A stretch of 32,494 nucleotides of DNA. It comes from Parvibaculum sp036499025. Lineage in GTDB: Bacteria; Pseudomonadota; Alphaproteobacteria; Parvibaculales; Parvibaculaceae. The position numbers were made by a program, and so were the translations under genes. The notes beneath the pieces were generated by a model. The model did no database searches. It had not been told where the DNA came from and saw nothing but the letters and a program-made list of their open reading frames with translations. Where the stretch lies: contig DASYEM010000011.1 in assembly GCA_036499025.1 (NCBI GenBank), forward strand, positions 1 through 32,494. Reading direction: 5' to 3'. How positions within the stretch are numbered: the first letter of the stretch is position 1; each line of letters starts with the position of its first letter. Of the stretch, positions 22,806-29,756 are shown piece by piece.

Positions 22806-23759
22806 ATGACGATCCGAGTTGCGACGCGTCTTTTGAGCAAGACGCGCTTTGATGGCGCTCTGCGGACAATGGTGCATACGTCGGCGGTTCATGCGTTGGC
22901 GGTTCTAGCGCTGGGCGGAATGCTGGCGTCGCTAAGCGTCGCCGTTTCACCAGCCGCTTTCGCTGAAGACAATGCGAGCAGCATTGCGGCGCCGGCGGTC
23001 GAAGCGCCTGCGGCGGCGGATCAGGCGCCGGATGCAGCGGCCGCATCGGCTCCCGGCGCGAATGCAAGCGCCGAAGGACCGATGACGGAGAGCGCAGCTG
23101 TGCCGGACGCCAATCCTTACGGCTTGTCGGCGCTGTGGGCGCAGGGCGATCTGGTGGCCAAGGGAACTCTGGTCATCCTCGCCATCATGTCGATGGGAAG
23201 CTGGTATATTCTCATCATCAAGCTCTGGGAGCAGCGCGGCTTGTTCGCGCAAGGCCGCGCCGCCCGCAAGGTGTTGGCGTCATCGACAAGTCTGAAACAG
23301 GCGCGCGACGGGCTTTCGAAGACCTCGCCCTTCCGCGCCGTCGCGGAGGAAGGGCTCGCATCCGCCGAACAGCATGGCCGCGGCCTCGGCGCGCAGGTCA
23401 GTCTGCTCGACTGGACCGGCAATGCGCTCGGCCGCGCCGTCGATGCGGTCGCCTCCGATCTTCAAGGCGGTCTTGCCTTTCTCGCCACGGTGGGATCGAC
23501 CGCACCTTTCGTCGGTCTCTTCGGTACGGTCTGGGGCATCTATCATGCGCTGATCGCGATCGGTGTCGCCGGTCAGGCCTCGATCGACAAGGTGGCGGGT
23601 CCCGTGGGCGAGGCGCTGATCATGACGGCCATCGGACTCGCGGTCGCGGTGCCTGCGGTGCTTGGCTACAACTGGCTCGTTCGCCGTAACAAGGCCGCGC
23701 TCAATCAGGTGCGGCGTTTCGCGACCGAAGTGGAAGCGCGCATTCTTGCCGGAGCCTGA
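22806..23759 (+). CDS. exbB: ExbB proton-channel subunit
   Basis: The MotA/TolQ/ExbB-type channel subunit of the TonB motor. The 317-residue product starts with a signal-like segment, then an alanine-rich linker (about 60-100). The first core membrane helix is at about 115-137, a cytoplasmic loop follows, and two further helices (LAFLATVGSTAPFVGLFGTVWGIYHAL and ALIMTAIGLAVAVPAVLGYNWL) carry the conserved channel residues. The ATG at 22806 has GGGGGAG upstream; in-frame ATGs at 22758 and 22788 are less likely. The long N-terminal leader is typical of the alphaproteobacterial ExbB form. Confidence 0.93.
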   Translation: MTIRVATRLLSKTRFDGALRTMVHTSAVHALAVLALGGMLASLSVAVSPAAFAEDNASSIAAPAVEAPAAADQAPDAAAASAPGANASAEGPMTESAAVPDANPYGLSALWAQGDLVAKGTLVILAIMSMGSWYILIIKLWEQRGLFAQGRAARKVLASSTSLKQARDGLSKTSPFRAVAEEGLASAEQHGRGLGAQVSLLDWTGNALGRAVDAVASDLQGGLAFLATVGSTAPFVGLFGTVWGIYHALIAIGVAGQASIDKVAGPVGEALIMTAIGLAVAVPAVLGYNWLVRRNKAALNQVRRFATEVEARILAGA

Positions 23760-23834
23760 GACGCACGGGACGGTGCGAAGAGTTTCTCCGCGCCGTCCGT
23801 TTTCGCAACAGCATTGTCTGAACGGGAGAGCAGA

Positions 23835-24257
23835 ATGGCGATGAATGTCGGCGGGAGCGGAGAGGAAGATGAAGTCCTCTCGGCGATCAACACGACGCCG
23901 CTCGTGGACGTCATGCTGGTTCTGCTCATCATCTTCCTCATCACGATCCCCGTGGCGATCCAGACGGTGCCTGTGCAATTGCCCAAGGCAAACAATGTCG
24001 CAACGCAGACGAAGCCCGAAAACATCGTACTCGCGGTGGACGTCGAAGGCGCCGTGTACTGGAACAGTGAGAAGATGACGGACAATGCCGAATTGTTGAC
24101 GAGGATCAAGGCGGCGGCGGTAAAGGTGCCGCAACCGGAAATCCATGTGCGCGGCGACAAGGATGCGCGGTTCGAGTTCATCGGCAAGGTGATCGTCGAT
24201 TGCCAGCGCGGCGGCATTCAGAAAGTCGCCTTCATCACAGAGCCCGACCGGCAATAG
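23835..24257 (+). CDS. exbD: ExbD proton-channel subunit, first copy
   Basis: A 140-residue product with the ExbD/TolR layout: a short cytoplasmic tail, one membrane helix at about 19-40 preceded by INTTPLVDVMLVLLIIFLI (the essential aspartate is D25 or nearby), then a periplasmic domain ending IGKVIVDCQRGGIQKVAFITEP. The ATG at 23835 follows GGGAGAGCAG; a TTG at 23814 is also in frame. It lies 75 bases after exbB. Confidence 0.92.
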   Translation: MAMNVGGSGEEDEVLSAINTTPLVDVMLVLLIIFLITIPVAIQTVPVQLPKANNVATQTKPENIVLAVDVEGAVYWNSEKMTDNAELLTRIKAAAVKVPQPEIHVRGDKDARFEFIGKVIVDCQRGGIQKVAFITEPDRQ

Positions 24258-24291
24258 GTCTTGTTAGCTTGAATTTGCGGGGAAGACGACG

Positions 24292-24717
24292 ATGGCGATG
24301 AATATCGGAAGCGGCGATGACGACGAAGTGATGATGGAAATCAACACGACGCCGCTGATCGACGTCATGCTGGTGTTGCTGGTGATGTTGATCATCACGA
24401 TTCCGATGCAGACACAGGCGGTGAAGCTCGATATGCCCCAGACCGTTCAGGCGTCGCAGCCCGAAGTGAAGCCGGAAATCGTCGATCTCGAACTCGATTT
24501 CGACGGCACGGTATTCTGGAACGGCGTCGCGGTTCCAAATACGGGCTTGCTGGACGAATATCTCAAGGCCGCCGCGGCAAAGAACCCGCAGCCCGAAATC
24601 CATTTAAAGCCGAACCGGCTCGTCAAATACGACTATGTGGCCAAAGTGCTGGCCGCCGCACAGCGCCTTGGCGTCACCCGCATCGGCTTTGTCGGCAACG
24701 AACAGTATATGGATTGA
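24292..24717 (+). CDS. exbD: ExbD proton-channel subunit, second copy
   Basis: A 141-residue ExbD paralogue, with MEINTTPLIDVMLVLLVMLI around the essential membrane aspartate near D24 and a periplasmic domain ending AAAQRLGVTRIGFVGNEQ. It differs clearly from the first copy in the periplasmic half (IHLKPNRLVKYDYV versus IHVRGDKDARFEFI), so the two are not a fresh duplication. Two ExbD types probably form a mixed complex with one ExbB. Its TGA overlaps the next start as TGATG. Confidence 0.92.
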   Translation: MAMNIGSGDDDEVMMEINTTPLIDVMLVLLVMLIITIPMQTQAVKLDMPQTVQASQPEVKPEIVDLELDFDGTVFWNGVAVPNTGLLDEYLKAAAAKNPQPEIHLKPNRLVKYDYVAKVLAAAQRLGVTRIGFVGNEQYMD

Positions 24718-25940
24718 TGGGAAACAAGATGCGTCGTCAGTTGAAGGTTTTTTTCGCCACAGTCGCGTTCGTCTCCATCATTTCGATTGTCCCGGACATG
24801 ACCGGTGCTTCCACCGCGAGCGCGGCGGAACAGACGATTGGCGCCAAGGTCGGTGCGCCTTTGAAAGCGGCGCAGGATCTCGTCAAGGCCGGAAAATATG
24901 CAGACGCGCTGAAGAAGGTGGCGGAAGCCGATGCCATGTCGGGTAAGACGGACTACGAAAATTTCGTCATCGACGATTTTCTCTTGTTCCTGAAGGTCAA
25001 GCTGCGCGATTACGCTGGCGCGGCGAAAGCAGGAGAGGTGGCCTTCGCTTCCGGTCTGGTTCCCGCCGCTGACAGGCAGCAACGCCTGAAGGCGCTGATC
25101 CAGCTCAATTATCAGGCGAAAAATTATGAAAAGGTAGCCGCGCTCGCCAAACAATACAGGCAGCAGGCCGGTGCCGACGCCGATATCGAGCTTCTGGCCC
25201 TGCAGGCCTATTATCTGCAGAACGATTTTGCCGATGCGCAAATATCGGCAAAGACGCTCGTCGCTTCCACCCGCTCGGCAGGAAAAAAACCCGCCGAAAA
25301 TATCTTGCAACTCTGGCTGTCTTCCGCAGCCCGACAGAAGGATCGGGCAGGAAGCCGCGCGGCGCTGATGGAACTGGTAAGCGATTATCCATCGCCGGCA
25401 TATTGGAAGAACCTTCTCGAGGTCACCGCTTCCGAGGTCGGTCGCTCCGATCGTATGAGCTACGAGATATTCCGGTTGAAACTTGCGACGGGCGCTCTGG
25501 AAACTTCCGGCGACTACACGGAGATGGCGCAGCTCGCGATCCAGCTTGGCTTGCCCGGTGAGGCCGAGAGCATCATGGAAAAAGGCTTCGCCGCGAAAGT
25601 GCTGGGCGGCGCCAACCGGTCTCGTGAAGAGCGTTTGCTCAAAATGGCAAAGGCCCAGACTGTCCAGGACGAACCGACGCTCGGCGACAGCGCGCCGACG
25701 CCCAAGGCGAAAGCCGCGCTGGCGGAGGCTTATGCCTCCTACGGCAAAACCGGCAAGGCGGTCGCGCTCTATAGGGAAGCGCTTGCCGACTCCTTTCCTG
25801 AAGCCGACCTTGCTCGTCTCCACCTCGGTCAGGTCATGCTCGCCAAAGGCGATGCGCCAGGGGCCCGCAAAGCCTTTGCCGCCGTGAGGGACGCGAAGGT
25901 CGCGAGCATTGCAAATCTCTGGGCGGTTATCGCAAGATAA
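24717..25940 (+). CDS. Exported tetratricopeptide-like protein of the TonB operon
   Basis: A 407-residue protein with an N-terminal signal segment (about 9-37, ending ASAAE) and helical repeats of TPR type through most of its length. Examples are AQDLVKAGKYADALKKVAEAD near 50, LIQLNYQAKNYEKVAALAKQYR near 125, and KAALAEAYASYGKTGKAVALYREAL near 340. It should be periplasmic and may act as a scaffold for the TonB-ExbB-ExbD complex, as TPR proteins are often encoded with such systems. The ATG at 24717 is coupled to the exbD stop (TGATG); the ATG at 24729 is an alternative that puts two arginines at the signal-peptide start. No catalytic motif is seen. Confidence 0.8.
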   Translation: MGNKMRRQLKVFFATVAFVSIISIVPDMTGASTASAAEQTIGAKVGAPLKAAQDLVKAGKYADALKKVAEADAMSGKTDYENFVIDDFLLFLKVKLRDYAGAAKAGEVAFASGLVPAADRQQRLKALIQLNYQAKNYEKVAALAKQYRQQAGADADIELLALQAYYLQNDFADAQISAKTLVASTRSAGKKPAENILQLWLSSAARQKDRAGSRAALMELVSDYPSPAYWKNLLEVTASEVGRSDRMSYEIFRLKLATGALETSGDYTEMAQLAIQLGLPGEAESIMEKGFAAKVLGGANRSREERLLKMAKAQTVQDEPTLGDSAPTPKAKAALAEAYASYGKTGKAVALYREALADSFPEADLARLHLGQVMLAKGDAPGARKAFAAVRDAKVASIANLWAVIAR

Positions 25941-26027
25941 AGCAGGACGTGATTTTCAGTCTGGCGACGGACGGCGGGCGTGTTTGAAGCGGGGGCGCTT
26001 GCGCTGCGACGGCGGACGGGATCAGAC

Positions 26028-26051
26028 TATCTTATGCGTATGCTTAAGATA
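26028..26051. promoter_or_regulatory. Inverted repeat carrying ATGCGTAT, candidate operator
   Basis: Arms TATCTTATGC (26028-26037) and GCTTAAGATA (26042-26051) flank GTAT, with one mismatch in ten pairs; ATGCGTAT is at 26034-26041. It lies 42 bases upstream of the start of the TIM-barrel gene. This is the fourth exact copy of the 8-mer in a noncoding stretch of this cluster, so control by the same regulator is inferred. Confidence 0.55.
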
Positions 26052-26092
26052 AATCCGCGACGTCTATTCCGAAACCTGTTCAGAGTACCGCC

Positions 26093-27031
26093 ATGCACAT
26101 TCGATCCGGGGCCATCCGCAACACCAATGACGGCTCGGGCGGCGAGCCTTGTCTTCGGGTCGATCTGAATATCGGCAGTCTTTTTGCGCTTCCCGCTCAC
26201 GCGAGCGGCCCGTCGGGCGGGGCCGGCGACCTCTATGCGGCGCTGAAGGCGGCGGGCTATGCCGGCGTTCAGCATCCAAATCCCCGCGAGGTTCTGGAAC
26301 ACGGCTTGCGCGCCACCGGCATGGGGCGCGTCGACAAGCCTGAAGAGGCGGAGGTGCTGGCGGCAAAGCACAAGGCCATGGGCCTCGACGCGACGACGCT
26401 TCATGTGGGCAACGGATTTGAATCCGACGAGGAGATGGACCGGCTGGCGGAGGCGGTGCTGGCCGCGTCTGTCACGCATGATTATCCGCTTTATATCGAA
26501 ACGCATCGCGCCACGATCACGCAGGACATGCGCCGGACGCTCGATCTCGTCGAAAGATGGCCCGGCATTCGTTTCAACGGCGATTTTTCTCATTGGTATA
26601 CGGGACAGGAGCTGACTTACGGCGATCTGGCCTGGAAGCTTGAACGGCTCGCTCCGGTTTTCGAGCGCACACGTTTCCTGCATGGCCGCATCGGCACGCC
26701 GGGGTCGATCCAGATCGACATAGAGAACCCGCCGCAGACGGAATGCATCGACCACTTCCGCGATATATGGACCCGCGCCTTTGCAGGCTTCCTGCGCACC
26801 GCAAAGCCGGGCGACTACATCGTCTTTTGTCCCGAACTTCTGCCTGCCTTCGCGCCGTTGCCCGGCGGCGGCAGACGCGCTTTCAACTATGCGCCGAGCG
26901 CGCGCGGTGCGGACGGGGAATGGATTGAGAGCGGCGACCGCTGGACGCAGGCGCTGGCCTGCACGGAGCTGGCGAGAGGCTGCTTCAATGCGGCCCGGTC
27001 CCGCATCGCCGCTGCGGAAACCCCTATTTGA
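26093..27031 (+). CDS. Xylose-isomerase-like TIM-barrel protein
   Basis: A 312-residue protein of the sugar phosphate isomerase/epimerase (AP-endonuclease-2-like) superfamily. Barrel and metal-site signs are E136 in YIETHRAT, D164 and H167 in NGDFSHWYT, and H197/R199 in FLHGRIG, typical of divalent-metal isomerases acting on polyols or sugar derivatives. No signal peptide. The substrate is unknown; members include epimerases, dehydratases and inosose isomerases. The ribosome-binding site is poor. An ATGCGTAT palindrome just upstream ties it to the receptor/dikinase regulon, and the dioxygenase gene follows on the same strand. Confidence 0.75.
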   Translation: MHIRSGAIRNTNDGSGGEPCLRVDLNIGSLFALPAHASGPSGGAGDLYAALKAAGYAGVQHPNPREVLEHGLRATGMGRVDKPEEAEVLAAKHKAMGLDATTLHVGNGFESDEEMDRLAEAVLAASVTHDYPLYIETHRATITQDMRRTLDLVERWPGIRFNGDFSHWYTGQELTYGDLAWKLERLAPVFERTRFLHGRIGTPGSIQIDIENPPQTECIDHFRDIWTRAFAGFLRTAKPGDYIVFCPELLPAFAPLPGGGRRAFNYAPSARGADGEWIESGDRWTQALACTELARGCFNAARSRIAAAETPI

Positions 27032-27036
27032 TGTGA

Positions 27037-27054
27037 ATTGACAACGTTATCAAT
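27037..27054. promoter_or_regulatory. LacI-type operator overlapping a -35 box
   Basis: ATTGACAACGTTATCAAT is an 18-base palindrome with eight of nine pairs matching and a central CG, the usual form of a LacI/GalR-family operator. It contains TTGACA (27038-27043), a perfect -35 hexamer for rightward transcription, although the -10 about 17 bases on (near CTAAGAC) is poor. Repressor binding would block the promoter of the dioxygenase gene at 27140. No LacI-family gene is in the window. Confidence 0.65.
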
Positions 27055-27139
27055 TTGTCGCTAAGACTCCTTGTCGATCCGGCCGCCAAATGGCCGGAGC
27101 CGTTTGTGTATGTGTGCGCCCAAGGCGCGGGGAGGGCCG

Positions 27140-27985
27140 ATGGCCGAAGAAACGCTCGAAGCGCTCGGTGTGCGCCGCCATGCCCGCAATATCGATTTTC
27201 AGTGGCGCGCGCATCGTGGCCCCTTTCGCGTGTTGAGCGAGGCGGAAGCCCGGCAATATGACGAGCAAGGCTTCGTCGTTCTGAAGAACGTCATCCCGCG
27301 TCGGACGATCGAGACGCTGATCGCGGAGATCGATCCGATCGAGGCGCATGTCGAGGAATTCGTGCGCAGCCAGGCGAATGGCGAACTCAGCATCGCCAAG
27401 GCGGGCGCGATCAGCTTCACGACCCATATCGTGCGCAAATCGCAAATCCTGCGCGACTTCTGCAAATCGAAAATCTTCCGCGATCTTTGCCACGACACGC
27501 TGGGCCCGGACGTGCGGCTCTATTGGGATCAGGCGGTTTACAAAAAGCCCGATGCGGCGCGCGTCTTTCCCTGGCACCAGGACAATGGCTATGCCTATGT
27601 CGAGCCGCAGCAATATCTGACCTGCTGGGTGCCGCTCGTCGATGCGACGCTTGAAAACGGTTGCCCGTGGATCGTGCCGGGCCTGCATCGCGAAGGCACG
27701 TTCACGCATCAGGCGCGCCCCTGGGGTCTGCAATGTTTCGACATCGAGGCGAGCGACGTTCCTGAAGGGGCGGTGGCCGCGCCCGCCTCCGTCGGCGACA
27801 TCGTCGTCTTCTCCTCGCTGACGCCGCACAGCACCGGTCCCAATCTGACGCAGGACGTTCGCAAGGCCTATATCGTGCAGTTCGCGCCGGACGGCGCCGA
27901 CATTGTCGAGGCGGACGGCAAGCGTGTGCCCGCCAGCGACGAGGCGCGGCAATTCCCGATCATGACGCATGGCGAACCGGCCTGA
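27140..27985 (+). CDS. Phytanoyl-CoA dioxygenase (PhyH) family protein
   Basis: A 281-residue non-haem iron(II)/2-oxoglutarate-dependent oxygenase. The facial triad is visible as H146 and D148 in PWHQDNGY and H230 in TPHSTGPN, with R241 placed to bind 2-oxoglutarate. WVPLVDATLENGCPWIVPG is the typical core strand region. Members hydroxylate fatty acyl-CoAs, small acids, ectoine and natural products, so the substrate cannot be named. The start at 27140 has GGGGAGGG upstream. It lies between a LacI-type operator and an exported esterase gene, which suggests breakdown of an esterified or glycosylated natural product. Confidence 0.87.
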   Translation: MAEETLEALGVRRHARNIDFQWRAHRGPFRVLSEAEARQYDEQGFVVLKNVIPRRTIETLIAEIDPIEAHVEEFVRSQANGELSIAKAGAISFTTHIVRKSQILRDFCKSKIFRDLCHDTLGPDVRLYWDQAVYKKPDAARVFPWHQDNGYAYVEPQQYLTCWVPLVDATLENGCPWIVPGLHREGTFTHQARPWGLQCFDIEASDVPEGAVAAPASVGDIVVFSSLTPHSTGPNLTQDVRKAYIVQFAPDGADIVEADGKRVPASDEARQFPIMTHGEPA

Positions 27986-28029
27986 AAAGGCCATGCGGCG
28001 TCTATCTCTTCAGTATGGAGCTTGAGAAC

Positions 28030-29661
28030 ATGCGGCTGTTTGCAATCGTCGCCGCGGCGGCGGCTCTTGGCGCGGCATTGGTCGCATCGGCCATGACCTG
28101 GGGAGGAGATCGCATCTTGCCGCCCGACAGTAAAATCGTAAGCGTCGAAGCCGGCGAACTTCAAGGCGTGAAGGGCGACGGCCTCACCGCCTTCAAAGGC
28201 ATTCCCTATGCGGCGGCGCCCATCGGCGCCTTGCGTTGGCGCGCACCGCAACCGGCCGCGCATTGGCAGGGCGTGAAGCCCGCCAACGCCTATGGCGACG
28301 ACTGCATGCAGAACCGTTTCATCTTCGACAGCGCGCCCTCGTCGCAGAAGATGAGCGAAGACTGCCTGTTCCTGAATGTCTGGACGCCGTCTCCCGACGC
28401 GGGGGCCAAGCGCCCCGTCATGGTCTGGATTCACGGTGGCGCGCTCATCACGGGATCGGGCGCGGCGCCGGTGTTCAATGGCTCGGCCTTTGCGCGCAAG
28501 GGCGTGGTGCTGGTGACGATCAATTATCGCCTCGGGCGCTTCGGCTTTTTCGCACATCCCGCACTGACGCGCGAAAACCCGCAAGGCCCGCTCGGCAACT
28601 ACGGATTGATGGACCAGATCGCCGCGCTGAAATGGGTGCAGGCCAATATCGCGGGCTTCGGCGGCGATCCGGCGAATGTGACGATCTTCGGTGAATCCGC
28701 GGGCGGCTCGTCGGTCAACAATCTGATGACCTCGCCTGCTTCCGCCGGTCTCTTTGCCAAGGCGATTGTGGAATCGGGTGGCGGGCGCGAGCGGACGCCG
28801 TGGATCCATGACGGCCATCCCGAAGCCGGGCCGTCCGGCGAGGCGGCGGGCGCGAATTTCGTCAAGAGCCTCGATGTCAAAGCCGATGACGCGACGGCGC
28901 TCAGAGCGATCCCGGCGAAGGACGTGCTGGGCGATCTTCAGTTCTGGACCGACGATCCCAAGACATGGACGGGCGCGATGGTCGATGGAACCATACTGCC
29001 AAAGCCCGCCATGGCAAGTTTCGCGGAAGGCGGACAGCACAAGGTGCCTTACATCATCGGCGCCAACAGCCTCGAAATGGGCATTCCGCTCGCCAGAAGC
29101 TTTCTGGAGAAAGGCGTGAAAAAGAAAGTCGCGCAGATGGGCGACAAGGGCCGCGAACTTCTGGGGCTCTATGGCGTGTCGCCGCGCGCGGGCGGGAAAG
29201 ACGGCGGCGAATTGAAGCTCGGCAAGGCCGGTGCGGAAATCGCCAGCGATGCGGCCTTCGTCGAGCCTGCGCGCAGCTTCGCATCTTTTGCGGCGAAGGC
29301 GGGGCAGCCCGCATTTCTCTATCAGTTCGGCTACGTGGCAGAGGAAAAGCGCGGCGATCTCGATGGCGCGCTTCACGCCTCCGAAGTGCCTTATGTCTTC
29401 AACACGCTCGTTTTCGTGCCGCGCGACGATTACAGCAAGGCCGATGAAGCGGTGGCTGAAAAGATGCAGGATTACTGGGTCAATTTTGCCAAGACAGGCA
29501 ATCCGAACGGTGAGGGGCTGACGCCCTGGCCCGCCTATTCCCCGTCGGATGACGTGCTGCTCTCCTTCAGCGACAAGGGCGAGACAGCGGTGCGGAACTT
29601 CAACAAGGCGCGGCTGGATTTCCTGACGAAGAATGCCAAGCCTTACGGCGCCGCCGACTGA
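28030..29661 (+). CDS. Exported type-B carboxylesterase
   Basis: A 543-residue alpha/beta-hydrolase of the carboxylesterase type-B family. After a signal-like N-terminus (MRLFAIVAAAAALGAALVASA) come SEDCLFLNVWTP (near 109-120) and the oxyanion-hole HGGALITGSG (near 135-144). The nucleophile is S223 in GESAGG, with an acid in the GANSLEMG region and a late catalytic histidine in ALHASEVPY. It should hydrolyse carboxylic esters in the periplasm or outside the cell. I preferred the ATG at 28030, which has GGAGCTTGAG before it, over the ATG at 28015. It is 44 bases after the dioxygenase gene and probably co-transcribed. Confidence 0.9.
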   Translation: MRLFAIVAAAAALGAALVASAMTWGGDRILPPDSKIVSVEAGELQGVKGDGLTAFKGIPYAAAPIGALRWRAPQPAAHWQGVKPANAYGDDCMQNRFIFDSAPSSQKMSEDCLFLNVWTPSPDAGAKRPVMVWIHGGALITGSGAAPVFNGSAFARKGVVLVTINYRLGRFGFFAHPALTRENPQGPLGNYGLMDQIAALKWVQANIAGFGGDPANVTIFGESAGGSSVNNLMTSPASAGLFAKAIVESGGGRERTPWIHDGHPEAGPSGEAAGANFVKSLDVKADDATALRAIPAKDVLGDLQFWTDDPKTWTGAMVDGTILPKPAMASFAEGGQHKVPYIIGANSLEMGIPLARSFLEKGVKKKVAQMGDKGRELLGLYGVSPRAGGKDGGELKLGKAGAEIASDAAFVEPARSFASFAAKAGQPAFLYQFGYVAEEKRGDLDGALHASEVPYVFNTLVFVPRDDYSKADEAVAEKMQDYWVNFAKTGNPNGEGLTPWPAYSPSDDVLLSFSDKGETAVRNFNKARLDFLTKNAKPYGAAD

Positions 29662-29707
29662 TAGAGCATCGAGCCTTCGTTAAGCGCCTCGCAGCGACAA
29701 TGAAGCG

Positions 29708-29749
29708 CCGTGGCCCGTTTCGATCGAGGAAGGTCGGAACGGGCCACGG
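29708..29749. terminator. Long hairpin between convergent genes
   Basis: CCGTGGCCCGTT (29708-29719) and AACGGGCCACGG (29738-29749) form a perfect 12-bp stem around an 18-base loop. It lies in the 95-base gap between the convergent esterase and glycosidase genes. There is no T tract, so it may work in both directions as a weak terminator or as an mRNA 3'-end stabiliser. Confidence 0.5.
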
Positions 29750-29756
29750 AGACGAT

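Noticed and set aside
27868..29376. 502-codon minus-strand open frame opposite the esterase and dioxygenase genes
   Set aside because: Spans two real genes on the other strand and has no recognisable motif.
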